Shown: piece by piece, positions 5,158-11,757 of the stretch
Layout of the letters: every line of letters begins with the position of its first letter
Numbering within the stretch: the stretch's first letter is position 1
NCBI GenBank assembly: GCA_020638595.1
Contig: JACKIG010000051.1
Coordinates: 1 to 11,757 of the forward strand
Direction of reading: 5' to 3'
DNA length: 11,757 bases
Origin: Rhodospirillaceae bacterium
GTDB taxonomy: Bacteria > Pseudomonadota > Alphaproteobacteria > DSM-16000 > Inquilinaceae
Translations under genes and position numbers: made by a program
The notes under the pieces: model-generated
The model's input: only the letters and a program-made list of their open reading frames with translations
Database searches by the model: none
Told to the model about the DNA's origin: nothing

Positions 5158-7142
5158 TCCCGGAACTGGGCCATTTCGCCCTTGCGCTGGCGCTGGCGCT
5201 GGCCCTGGTGCAGGCAACGGTGCCGCTGGTCGGCGCAGCCAGGGGCAGGACGCCCTGGATGATGACGGCCCGGCCGGCCGCCCTGGGCCAGTTCGCTGCC
5301 ATCGCGCTGGCGTTCCTGGCCTTGACCTATGTCCACGTCGTTTCCGACTTCACCGTGCTGAACGTCGTGGAGAACAGCCATTCGGCCAAGCCGATGCTGT
5401 ACAAGGTCACGGGCGTGTGGGGGAACCACGAAGGCTCGATGCTGCTGTGGGTGCTGATCCTGGCGCTGTTCGGTGCCACGGTGGCGCTGTTCGGCAACGG
5501 CCTGCCCGACACGCTGCGCGCCCGCGTGCTGGCGGTGCAGGGCATGATCGGTGCGGGCTTCCTGGCCTTCATGCTGGTCACGAGCAACCCGTTCCTGCGC
5601 ATTGCCGGCATCCCGCCCTTCGACGGGCAGGATTTGAACCCGCTGTTGCAGGATCCCGGCCTCGCCTTCCATCCGCCGTTCCTCTATTTCGGCTATGTCG
5701 GCTTCTCCATGGCGTTTTCCTTCGCCGTGGCCGCGCTGATCGAAGGCCGGGTGGACGCCGCCTGGGCACGCTGGGTGCGCCCCTGGACATTGGCGGCCTG
5801 GATCGGGCTGACCCTGGGCATCGCCATGGGGTCGTGGTGGGCCTATTACGAGCTCGGCTGGGGCGGCTGGTGGTTCTGGGACCCGGTGGAGAATGCCAGC
5901 CTGATGCCGTGGCTGGCCGGTACGGCGCTCCTGCATTCCGCCATCGTGGTGGAAAAGCGCGACGCGCTGAAGAGCTGGACCATCCTGCTGGCCATCCTGA
6001 CCTTCGCGCTCAGCCTGCTGGGTACGTTCCTGGTGCGCTCCGGCGCGCTGACCTCGGTGCATGCCTTCGCGGTCGATCCCGACCGCGGCATCTTCATCCT
6101 GGTGCTGATCGTCGCCACCGTAGGCGGGGCGCTGGCGCTGTATGCCTGGCGGGCGCCGACATTGGCGCCGGGGGGCCTGTTCCGGCCCGTCAGCCGCGAG
6201 GGCGCGCTGGTCCTGAACAACCTGCTGCTGACCACGGCGACGGCGACGGTGCTGATCGGCACGCTCTATCCGCTGATGCTGGAGGCGGTGGGCGACGACC
6301 GCGTCTCCGTCGGCCTACCCTATTTCGAGGCGACGATCGTACCGCTGATGATCCCGCTGATCGCCGCCATGGCGGTGGGGCCGCTGCTGGCCTGGAAGCG
6401 GGCCGATCTCGCGGGCGCCCTCGGCCGCCTGGGGGCCGCGGCGGGCTTCGGCGTCGTGGTCCTGCTGGCCGTCCTCTACTGGACCGACGCGGCGCCGGTG
6501 ATGGCGCTGGCCGGGCTGGCGCTGGCGGCCTGGGCCATCGTCGGCTCGCTGGTCGAACTGGCGGAACGCATCCGCCTGTTCCGCATTCCCCCCATGGCCA
6601 GCCTGCGGCGGGCCGTCGGCCTGCCGGGCGGTGCCTGGGGGCTGGTCCTGGCCCATGCCGGGCTCGGCATCGCGGTGGCCGGCATGGTGGCCTCCACCGC
6701 CTTCCTGCAAGAGCGCATCGTGGTCTTGCAGCCGGGCGACACGACGGAGATCGCGGGCTATGGCGTGACCTATGACGGTGTCGAAGAGGTCGACGGGCCG
6801 AACTATTCCGCCGAACGGGCGCATATGACGATCCGCCGCGGCGGGGACACGATCGCGGTGATGGAGCCGGAAAAGCGGTTCTACCCGGTGACGCGCATGG
6901 CGACGACCGAGGCGGCGATCCGGACCACTTGGCTTGCCGATCTCTATATCGCGTTGGGGGACCCCCAACCGGGTGGCGGAACGGGCCGCACCGTGCGCCT
7001 GTATCACCATCCGCTGGTGCCGTGGATCTGGATCGGCGCCCTGGTCATGTCCCTGGGCGGGCTGGCCAGCCTGGCCGACCGCCGCCTGCGTGTCGCCGTG
7101 ACCGCGCGGCGGACGCGGCTGGCCGCACAGCCGGCGGAGTAG
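5154..7142 (+). CDS. ccmF: Cytochrome c heme lyase subunit CcmF
   Basis: CcmF is the large integral membrane subunit of the heme ligation complex. It takes heme from CcmE and joins it to the CXXCH cysteines of apocytochrome c. The 662-residue product has the normal length and many membrane segments. The WWD motif is at 236-254 (GWGGWWFWDPVENASLMPWL). Conserved histidines fall at H173 (LAFHPPFLYFGYVG), H261, H303 (LTSVHAFAVDPDRG) and H501 (LAHAGLGIAVAG). From memory, the first three are at the same numbers in E. coli CcmF, and H501 matches its H491. A C-terminal periplasmic domain (about 525-630) with VTYDGVEEVDGPNYSAER and MEPEKRFYPV is also typical. The start shares ATGA with the ccmE stop at 5154-5157, implying coupled translation. 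ccmG starts six bases after the stop. Confidence 0.97.
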   Translation: MIPELGHFALALALALALVQATVPLVGAARGRTPWMMTARPAALGQFAAIALAFLALTYVHVVSDFTVLNVVENSHSAKPMLYKVTGVWGNHEGSMLLWVLILALFGATVALFGNGLPDTLRARVLAVQGMIGAGFLAFMLVTSNPFLRIAGIPPFDGQDLNPLLQDPGLAFHPPFLYFGYVGFSMAFSFAVAALIEGRVDAAWARWVRPWTLAAWIGLTLGIAMGSWWAYYELGWGGWWFWDPVENASLMPWLAGTALLHSAIVVEKRDALKSWTILLAILTFALSLLGTFLVRSGALTSVHAFAVDPDRGIFILVLIVATVGGALALYAWRAPTLAPGGLFRPVSREGALVLNNLLLTTATATVLIGTLYPLMLEAVGDDRVSVGLPYFEATIVPLMIPLIAAMAVGPLLAWKRADLAGALGRLGAAAGFGVVVLLAVLYWTDAAPVMALAGLALAAWAIVGSLVELAERIRLFRIPPMASLRRAVGLPGGAWGLVLAHAGLGIAVAGMVASTAFLQERIVVLQPGDTTEIAGYGVTYDGVEEVDGPNYSAERAHMTIRRGGDTIAVMEPEKRFYPVTRMATTEAAIRTTWLADLYIALGDPQPGGGTGRTVRLYHHPLVPWIWIGALVMSLGGLASLADRRLRVAVTARRTRLAAQPAE

Positions 7143-7147
7143 GGGCC

Positions 7148-7684
7148 GTGCGCCGCGCCTTCTTCCTGGTCCCCCTCGCCGCGTTCATCGCGCTGGCCGT
7201 CTGGGTCGCCGTCCCGCTGATCCGCGGCGAGGACCCGCAGGAGCTGCCGTCGGCACTGATCGACCGCCCGGCCCCGGCCTTCGACCTGCCGGCATTGCCG
7301 GGGCATGCGGCGGGCGCCTCGTCGGCCGATCTGGGCGGCCAGGTCACGCTGGTGAACTTCTTCGCCAGCTGGTGCGTGCCCTGCCTGGCCGAACACCCCC
7401 TGCTGACGCGCCTGGCGCGCGAAGACGGCATCCGCGTGGTCGGCATCAACTACAAGGACGAGAGTGCCGATGCCTTGGCCTGGCTGGCGCAGCACGGCGA
7501 TCCCTATCTCGCCATCGGGGCCGACCGCGACGGCCGCGTCGCCATCGACTGGGGTGTCTACGGCGTGCCGGAGACGTTCGTCGTCGATGCCGGGGGGCGC
7601 ATCCGCTTGCGCCATCCCGGGCCGCTGACGCCGGACCTGGTGGACGACACCCTGCTGCCGCTGCTGCGGGAGCTTGCGCGATGA
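7148..7684 (+). CDS. ccmG: Periplasmic thiol:disulfide oxidoreductase CcmG (DsbE)
   Basis: CcmG is a membrane-anchored thioredoxin-fold protein that keeps apocytochrome c or CcmH cysteines reduced for heme attachment. The product has 178 residues. An N-terminal membrane segment (about 4-24) is followed by PAPAFDLPAL and a thioredoxin domain with the active site W75-C76-V77-P78-C79 inside VNFFASWCVPCLAEHP. The CcmG-specific GVYGVPETFVVD (136-147) supplies the cis-proline P141. The acidic NYKDES stretch after the second strand is also usual for this family. The start is the GTG at 7148, with AGGGG at 7141-7145 beside the ccmF stop. A longer open frame begins inside ccmF but lacks family similarity. 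The stop overlaps the ccmH start by ATGA. Confidence 0.95.
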   Translation: MRRAFFLVPLAAFIALAVWVAVPLIRGEDPQELPSALIDRPAPAFDLPALPGHAAGASSADLGGQVTLVNFFASWCVPCLAEHPLLTRLAREDGIRVVGINYKDESADALAWLAQHGDPYLAIGADRDGRVAIDWGVYGVPETFVVDAGGRIRLRHPGPLTPDLVDDTLLPLLRELAR

Positions 7685-8151
7685 GGTGGGTGGCCATCCT
7701 TGCCGTCCTCTTTTTGCCGTGGGCACCTGCGCTGGCCGTCGAACCGGCGGAGATGCTGGACGACCCGGTGCTGGAGGCGCGGGCGCGCGATATCTCGCAG
7801 GAACTGCGCTGCCTGGTCTGCCAGAACCAGTCCATCGACGACAGCAACGCGCCGCTGGCCGCCGATCTGCGCGTGCTGGTGCGCGAACGGCTGGCGGCCG
7901 GCGACAGCGACGATCAGGTCATGGCCTTCGTCACCAGCCGCTATGGCGACTTCGTGCGCCTGCGGCCGCCGGTGCAGGACAACACCTACATCCTCTGGTT
8001 CGGGCCGGCCGTGGTGCTGCTGGCCGGCGTTGCCATCCTTGTCTTCACCACGTCCCGCCGGCGCCGCAGGCCGGAACCGGACCCCCTGACGCCGGAGGAA
8101 CGGCAGCGCGTCGAGGCGCTGCTGGCAGGGCGCGACGAGGGGTCGGGCTGA
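7681..8151 (+). CDS. ccmH: Cytochrome c biogenesis protein CcmH (CycL-type)
   Basis: CcmH is a periplasm-facing membrane protein whose CXXC pair reduces or holds the apocytochrome thiols during heme ligation with CcmF. The 156-residue product starts with a signal sequence (cleavage likely after ALA, residue 19). It then carries the family signature LRCLVCQNQSIDDSNAPLA with C44 and C47, the helical RVLVRERLAAG region, and SRYGDFVRLRPP. A C-terminal membrane anchor (about 104-123) and an arginine-rich cytoplasmic tail complete it. It is the short form, equivalent to the N-terminal half of E. coli CcmH; the TPR half is the separate ccmI that follows. The ATG shares ATGA with the ccmG stop, and the ccmH stop shares one base with the ccmI start. 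Confidence 0.96.
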   Translation: MRWVAILAVLFLPWAPALAVEPAEMLDDPVLEARARDISQELRCLVCQNQSIDDSNAPLAADLRVLVRERLAAGDSDDQVMAFVTSRYGDFVRLRPPVQDNTYILWFGPAVVLLAGVAILVFTTSRRRRRPEPDPLTPEERQRVEALLAGRDEGSG

Positions 8152-9500
8152 TGCTGCTGTGGATCCTGGCGGCGGTGCTGACCGCCGCCGCCGTCGCCCC
8201 CCTTGTCGGCGCGCTGGCACGGGGGCGCCGCGCCGATAGCGCGCCCGGCGATCGCGCCCTGGCCGTCTACCGCGACCAGCTGCTGCAGGTGGCGCGCGAC
8301 GAAGCGCAGGGCAATCTCTCCCCGGCCGAGGCCGAAGGCGTACGCACGGAGGTCTCGCGCCGCATGCTGACTGCGGCCTCCGCCGGGCCGGCCCCCCAAT
8401 CGGCCCGGCCGGCGCGGCGGCTGGCCTTGGTGCTGTCCGTCCTTCTGCCGCTGGCCGCACTGGGCATCTACCTGGCCGGGGGGCGGCCGGACCTGCCGTC
8501 GCAGCCGCTGGCGGCCCGCGACCGCACGGCGATGGAGGCCCATCGCCAGATGCTGGCGGAGACGGCCGGCCTGGCCCGGCAGCTGGAGGCCGAGGACGGC
8601 AGTGCCGCCGATTGGGCGGAGCTGGGACAGCGCTACCGTGCCCTCGGCCGCGGCGACGATGCGGTGGCGGCGCTGGCCCGCGCCGTCGGGCTGGCCGAGG
8701 ACGATCCGGAGATCCTGGCCGCCTATGCCGAAGCGCTGGTGGAGGCCGATGCCGGCATCGTGTCGGAGCAGGCGCAGCTTGCCTTCCAGCGGGTGCTGGA
8801 GATGCAGCCCCTCGATCCCCGGCCGCACCACTACCTGGCGCTGGCTCGCGCCCAGGCCGGCGACGACGAAGGGGCGCTGGCCGGCTGGCAGGCGCTGATG
8901 CGCATGAGCCCCGCCGATGCGCCATGGGTCCCGATGGTGGCCGGGCGGATTGCCGAGACGGCGCAGCGCCTGGGCCTTGACCCCGGCCAGACGGCCATCG
9001 CGCCGATGGGCGTCGACCCCGATGCGGCCCGGGCCGCGGCCGCCCTGCCGCCGGAGGAGCAGGCGGAGATGATCCGCAGCATGGTGGACGGCCTGGCCGC
9101 CCGGCTGGAGCAGCAGCCGGACGACCTCGACGGCTGGCTGCGGCTGGGCCAGTCCTATGGCGTGCTGGGCAGGCCGGCGGATGCGGCGGCGGCGTTCGCC
9201 CGCGCCGCAACGCTGGCCCCCGACGATCCGGCGATCCTCGCGGCCCAGGTGCGGGCGCTCATGACCGACAGCAGCGACGGCGTGCCGACGGCCGAAACCG
9301 TCGCCGTCCTGGAACGGCTGCATGCGCTGGAGCCGGGCAACGGCATGGCCTTGTGGCTGCTGGGTGTCGCCGCGCTGACCGACGGCCGCGCGGAAGAGGC
9401 CGCCGGCCTCTGGCGTCAGCTTCTGGACATGCTGCCCGAGGGCAGCGAGGAGCGGCGGCTGCTGCAAGAGCGCCTGGAGGCGATTGCCGGCGCGTCGTGA
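8151..9500 (+). CDS. ccmI: Cytochrome c maturation apocytochrome chaperone CcmI (CycH)
   Basis: CcmI binds the C-terminal helix of apocytochrome c through its TPR domain and delivers it to the CcmF-CcmH ligation complex. The 449-residue product has membrane segments at about 1-22 and 91-110, with a cytoplasmic loop between them containing the family's YRDQLLQVARDEAQGNLSP and leucine-rich helix. The periplasmic region holds TPR units at about 150-220 (WAELGQRYRALGRGDDAVAAL), 225-265 and 320-360 (GWLRLGQSYGVLGRPADAAAAF), with further helical repeats to the end. It is the last gene of the ccm run; its TGATG junction with ccmH implies coupling. No clear terminator follows. Confidence 0.95.
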   Translation: MLLWILAAVLTAAAVAPLVGALARGRRADSAPGDRALAVYRDQLLQVARDEAQGNLSPAEAEGVRTEVSRRMLTAASAGPAPQSARPARRLALVLSVLLPLAALGIYLAGGRPDLPSQPLAARDRTAMEAHRQMLAETAGLARQLEAEDGSAADWAELGQRYRALGRGDDAVAALARAVGLAEDDPEILAAYAEALVEADAGIVSEQAQLAFQRVLEMQPLDPRPHHYLALARAQAGDDEGALAGWQALMRMSPADAPWVPMVAGRIAETAQRLGLDPGQTAIAPMGVDPDAARAAAALPPEEQAEMIRSMVDGLAARLEQQPDDLDGWLRLGQSYGVLGRPADAAAAFARAATLAPDDPAILAAQVRALMTDSSDGVPTAETVAVLERLHALEPGNGMALWLLGVAALTDGRAEEAAGLWRQLLDMLPEGSEERRLLQERLEAIAGAS

Positions 9501-9672
9501 CGACCCGTCGCCGTCTGCGAATGGCGGGTCCGCGGCCCAACGGGTCCCATGCGGCATGGTTGAAGCACTGTCAGTCTCCAAGGTGGATGGCGCATCGTCG
9601 ATGATGGCGGTATTCTCCGTTCGGTGAATGCGCAAGCAGAAGAACATCAATCTGGATCCTGGGAGGATTGAC
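9501..9672. other. Intergenic region between ccmI and tctC
   Basis: This 172-base gap separates the ccm cluster from the transporter genes. GACCCG (9502-9507) pairs with CGGGTC (9525-9530) across a 17-base loop, and a small CCATG/CATGG hairpin lies at 9547-9559. Neither is followed by a T-run, so termination here is uncertain. TATTCT at 9611-9616 could be a -10 element for tctC, but I see no good -35 at the right distance. The frame upstream of tctC is open from an ATG at 9628 that lacks a good ribosome site. Confidence 0.5.
9661..9667 (+). promoter_or_regulatory. Ribosome binding site deciding the tctC start
   Basis: GGGAGGA lies five bases before the GTG at 9673. It is the best Shine-Dalgarno match near the gene, and the resulting protein starts directly with a normal signal peptide. 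This favours the GTG over the in-frame ATG at 9628. Confidence 0.8.
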
Positions 9673-10650
9673 GTGAAATCGACAACAGGCATGACCCTTG
9701 CGGCGGCATCCGCGCTTGTCCTTGCGGGCGTTGCCGCGCTGCCCGGTACGGCAGCGGCCCAATATCCCGAACGGCCGATCGAACTGATTGTCCCCTGGGG
9801 CGCCGGCGGCGGAACCGACGCCACCGGGCGCATCATCGGCAGCCTGCTGGAAGCCCGGCTGGGACAGCCGGTGAACGTCGTCAACCGCACCGGCGGCAGC
9901 GGCGTCGTCGGCCATCAGGCCATCGCCGCGGCCGATCCCGACGGCTACACCATCGGCATCGCCACGGTCGAGATCGGCATGATGCACTGGCAGGGCCTCA
10001 CCGAGCTGACCTACGAGGCCTATACCCCGATCGCCCTGATGAACGCCGACCCGGCGGCCATCCATGTGGCGCAGGAGTCGCCGTATGCGACCCTGGACGA
10101 ACTGCTTGAGGCGTCGGAGGACGGCCAGCTTCAGGCCTCCGGCACCGGACAGGGCGGGATCTGGCATCTGGCCCTGGCCGGCATGCTGCAGGAAGTCGGG
10201 CTGGACCCGGGCATCATCCAGTGGATCCCCAGCGACGGTGCCGCATCGGGCCTGCAGGACCTGGTGGCCGGCGGAGTCGACCTGGTCGCCTGTTCGATGC
10301 CCGAAGCACGGTCGCTGATCGAAGCGGGCCGGGTGCGCAGCCTGGTGATCATGTCCGACCAGGCCGACGCCATCTTCCCCGATGTCCCCACCCTTCAGTC
10401 GGCGGTGGGGTCGGACTGGGAGATGGGGGCCTGGCGCGGCGTCGTCGGTCCGGCGGGCATGCCGGACGACGTGACCGCCACCCTGGTCGCGGCGATGGAG
10501 GAGATCTTCAACAGCGCCGAATTCCAGGAATTCATGGCGGGGCGCGGCTACGGCATGGTGTGGGCCGGGCCGGAGGAATTCCGCCAGTTCATGGCCGACA
10601 GCAACGAGAATCTGGGCAATGTGATGAGGGCCGTCGGCATCGTCCAATAG
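9673..10650 (+). CDS. Tripartite tricarboxylate transporter substrate-binding protein (TctC/Bug family)
   Basis: This is the periplasmic solute-binding protein of a TTT system, which captures a carboxylate-type ligand and delivers it to the TctA/TctB membrane subunits. From the GTG at 9673 it has 325 residues with a signal peptide ending GTAAAQ (cleavage likely after A29). The mature protein begins with the Bug hallmark YPERPIELIVPWGAGGGTD, followed by RIIGSLLEARLGQPVNVVNR and GHQAIAAADPDGYTIGIA. The C-terminal lobe carries FPDVPTLQ and the PAGMPDDV segment. Length and motif order are standard for the family. The ligand cannot be deduced, because family members bind citrate, other dicarboxylates, amino acids or aromatic acids. 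It is separated from tctB by an unusually foldable 201-base gap. Confidence 0.94.
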   Translation: MKSTTGMTLAAASALVLAGVAALPGTAAAQYPERPIELIVPWGAGGGTDATGRIIGSLLEARLGQPVNVVNRTGGSGVVGHQAIAAADPDGYTIGIATVEIGMMHWQGLTELTYEAYTPIALMNADPAAIHVAQESPYATLDELLEASEDGQLQASGTGQGGIWHLALAGMLQEVGLDPGIIQWIPSDGAASGLQDLVAGGVDLVACSMPEARSLIEAGRVRSLVIMSDQADAIFPDVPTLQSAVGSDWEMGAWRGVVGPAGMPDDVTATLVAAMEEIFNSAEFQEFMAGRGYGMVWAGPEEFRQFMADSNENLGNVMRAVGIVQ

Positions 10651-10662
10651 CCTGATTTCGTG

Positions 10663-10703
10663 GACGCCCGGCGGCCGGATGCAACACCCGGCCGCCGGAC
10701 GTC
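10663..10703 (+). terminator. Strong hairpin after tctC (no T-run; processing or read-through element)
   Basis: CCGGCGGCCGG (10668-10678) and CCGGCCGCCGG (10688-10698) form a perfect 11-bp stem with a nine-base loop, ATGCAACAC. Beyond one mismatch the stem continues with GACG (10663-10666) and CGTC (10700-10703). It begins 13 bases after the tctC stop. With no T-run it is unlikely to be a full intrinsic terminator. A partial terminator or a 3'-end stabiliser is more likely. Confidence 0.6.
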
Positions 10704-10750
10704 GCCGCCGGAAGCAGGCCAGTGTCCGGCGGTGCTGCATCCCCCGCATC

Positions 10751-10768
10751 CGATGCCCGGCGGCATCG
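10751..10768 (+). repeat. 7-bp hairpin with CGGC tetraloop
   Basis: CGATGCC (10751-10757) and GGCATCG (10762-10768) form a perfect seven-base stem closing a four-base loop. It is the second independent hairpin of the tctC-tctB gap and lies 84 bases before the tctB start. Confidence 0.5.
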
Positions 10769-10807
10769 ATGCGATCGGGGAACCCTCCATGACTCGGATG
10801 GACGCCG

Positions 10808-10821
10808 GCGGGCAGGCCCGC
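10808..10821 (+). repeat. Small hairpin near the tctB start
   Basis: GCGGG (10808-10812) and CCCGC (10817-10821) form a five-base stem around CAGG. It sits 31 bases before the tctB start, close enough to affect ribosome access but short enough to be accidental. Confidence 0.3.
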
Positions 10822-10851
10822 TGACGCCATCCCCACCGACATGGTGCGGCC

Positions 10852-11325
10852 ATGAGGATCAACGATGCGTTGCTGGGCCTGGTGCTGATGGCGTTGGGCG
10901 TGGCCGTGTTCCTGTACGCCCGGACGCTGCCCGACATGCCCGGGCAGAATGTCGGCCCCTATGTGTTCCCCATGGTCATCGCCATCGGACTGGTCGGCTT
11001 TTCGATCCCGCTGGTCATCGGCGGCATGCGCCAATGGCGGACCACGGGCGCGGTGCAATACGCCGACTGGGCGCAATCGCGCCGGGGCCACCTGAACACG
11101 CTGATCACGGTCGTGCTGGTGGTGCTGTACATCGCCGCCGCGAAAGAGGTGGGCTTCATCCCCTTCGGCGTTGCGATCATCGCCACGATGCTGCTGGTGC
11201 AGGGGGTGGCACCGCTGCCGGCGCTGCTGACCGCCCTGGCGACGACCCTGGTCGTGCACTATGCCTTCTATACCTTGCTGCGGGTGCCGCTGCCCTGGGG
11301 CATCCTGTTGCCGGTGGCGTGGTAG
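10852..11325 (+). CDS. Tripartite tricarboxylate transporter small membrane subunit (TctB family)
   Basis: This is the small inner-membrane subunit of the TTT transporter, which associates with TctA to move solute delivered by the binding protein. The 157-residue product has four to five hydrophobic segments, at about 5-23, 38-58, 82-98, 103-120 and 122-143. It contains the TctB-like signature of a first helix followed by a short loop and GPYVFPMVIAIGL (35-47). TctB proteins are poorly conserved, so the call rests on topology, this motif and the flanking tctC and tctA. The ATG at 10852 has only a weak GGTG upstream. The ATG at 10841 is in another frame. tctA starts three bases after the stop. 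Confidence 0.9.
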   Translation: MRINDALLGLVLMALGVAVFLYARTLPDMPGQNVGPYVFPMVIAIGLVGFSIPLVIGGMRQWRTTGAVQYADWAQSRRGHLNTLITVVLVVLYIAAAKEVGFIPFGVAIIATMLLVQGVAPLPALLTALATTLVVHYAFYTLLRVPLPWGILLPVAW

Positions 11326-11328
11326 GCC

Positions 11329-11757
11329 ATGGACGCCATCGGTCAAGCCATAGACCTGGTCGTCCAGCCGCACACGCTGGTGGTCATCTTCCTGGCCGCC
11401 TGCTTCGGGCTGTTCGTGGGCTCGATCCCCGGGCTGACGGCCACCATGGCCGTCGCCCTCTTGGTGCCCATCACCTTCTTCATGGACCCGGTGCCGGCCA
11501 TCGGCGCCATGGTGACGTGCACGGCCATGGCGATCTTCGCCGGCGACATCCCCGGTGCGCTGTTGCGCATTCCGGGCACGCCGGCATCGGCGGCCTATGT
11601 CGACGAAGCCTTCCGCATGACCCAGAGGGGCGAGGCGGAAAAGGCGCTGGGCACCGGGCTGGTCTGCTCCGTCATCGGCGGGCTGATCGGGACGACGGCG
11701 CTGGTGCTGGTGGCCCCGGTGCTGGCCGAGATCGCGCTGAACTTCAGCTCGTTCGAG
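11329..11757 (+). CDS. Tripartite tricarboxylate transporter large permease subunit (TctA family), N-terminal part
   Basis: The reading frame runs from an ATG at 11329 through the window edge, giving 143 residues of a protein that is usually about 500. It shows the TctA signature LFVGSIPGLTATMAVALL (28-45) with the conserved glycine- and proline-rich loop. This is followed by a hydrophobic segment, the IPGTPASAAYVDEAF motif (82-96) typical of the family, and then RGEAEKALGTGL and another membrane segment. TctA is the main transmembrane channel-forming subunit of the TTT importer, probably cation-driven. It starts three bases after tctB, so the two are surely co-transcribed. The 3' part is outside the window. 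Confidence 0.95.
   Translation, partial: MDAIGQAIDLVVQPHTLVVIFLAACFGLFVGSIPGLTATMAVALLVPITFFMDPVPAIGAMVTCTAMAIFAGDIPGALLRIPGTPASAAYVDEAFRMTQRGEAEKALGTGLVCSVIGGLIGTTALVLVAPVLAEIALNFSSFE

Larger units (their letters stand above)
10651..10851 (+). promoter_or_regulatory. Structured intercistronic region between tctC and tctB
   Basis: No gene fits in these 201 bases. In RNA they offer a strong hairpin at 10663-10703, smaller hairpins at 10751-10768 and 10808-10821, and alternative pairings that compete with the first hairpin. The segment 10724-10732 (GTCCGGCGG) is perfectly complementary to 10692-10700. The segment 10731-10742 matches 10677-10688 with one mismatch. The ribosome site for tctB is weak. 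Such a gap after a binding-protein gene usually protects the upstream mRNA end or limits read-through, giving more binding protein than membrane subunits. Use as an attenuator is a further possibility. High GC raises the chance of accidental pairing. Confidence 0.55.

Noticed and set aside
4985..6775. Plus-strand 596-codon frame inside ccmE/ccmF
   Set aside because: It is an out-of-frame shadow of ccmF, whose motifs (WWD, four histidines) fix the correct frame.
7558..9890. Long minus-strand open frames opposite ccmH/ccmI
   Set aside because: The predicted proteins are low-complexity Pro/Arg/Ala or Gly/Arg/Gln-rich shadows of the well-supported ccm genes.
9571..11373. Antisense open frame of 600 codons across the transporter genes
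   Set aside because: It is opposite tctC and tctB, is rich in His, Arg, Gly and Gln with no domain motifs, and arises because stop codons are rare in GC-rich DNA.
1..11757. Mobile elements, CRISPR arrays, phage or defence genes
   Set aside because: I saw no transposase, integrase, terminal inverted repeats or regularly spaced repeats. Every long stretch is explained by ordinary metabolic, transport or sensory genes.

Overview
The window is strongly GC-rich and densely coded, and most gene junctions overlap or nearly touch. It reads as chromosomal DNA of an alphaproteobacterium, probably of the Rhodospirillales type. The grounds are a complete run of cytochrome c maturation genes in alphaproteobacterial order (ccmC to ccmI, with an undivided CcmI), a chemoreceptor with an extra C-terminal domain of a kind I associate with Azospirillum/Magnetospirillum-like bacteria, and a Bug-type tripartite tricarboxylate transporter. 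The taxonomic placement is inference, not a measured assignment.

Layout. Positions 1-932 (+) are the 3' end of a methyl-accepting chemotaxis gene. It converges, with a 28-base gap, on a minus-strand group that is read from right to left: a DauA-like FAD-dependent amino-acid dehydrogenase (3506-2364), a small cysteine-rich lipoprotein joined to it by an ATGA overlap (2367-1861), and a KfrA-like protein with an N-terminal DNA-binding domain and a long coiled coil (1815-961). A 288-base divergent intergenic region with two inverted repeats separates this group from the plus-strand ccm cluster. That cluster is ccmC, ccmD, ccmE, ccmF, ccmG, ccmH, ccmI (3795-9500). Almost every junction overlaps or lies within a few bases, so it is very likely one transcript. 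After 172 bases comes a tripartite tricarboxylate transporter: tctC (9673-10650), a 201-base structured gap, tctB (10852-11325) and the start of tctA (11329 to the window edge).

How the genes work together. The ccm products form most of the System I machine that attaches heme to apocytochromes c in the periplasm. CcmC and CcmD load heme onto His123 of CcmE. CcmF and CcmH/CcmI ligate it to the apocytochrome. CcmG and CcmH handle the apocytochrome thiols. The ABC subunits CcmA and CcmB, which release holo-CcmE from CcmC, are not in the window, so they must be elsewhere if the pathway is complete. The Tct genes form a separate uptake system: a periplasmic binding protein plus small and large membrane subunits, substrate unknown. 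The minus-strand trio is less clear. The enzyme is recognisable, but its substrate pocket differs from the characterised D-arginine dehydrogenase, and the lipoprotein and coiled-coil protein are of unknown role.

I found no mobile element, CRISPR array, tRNA or rRNA, and no clear new multi-gene system. The points most worth a second look are the foldable tctC-tctB gap, the altered pocket of the DauA-like enzyme and the gene coupled to it, the inverted repeat before ccmC, and the missing ccmAB.
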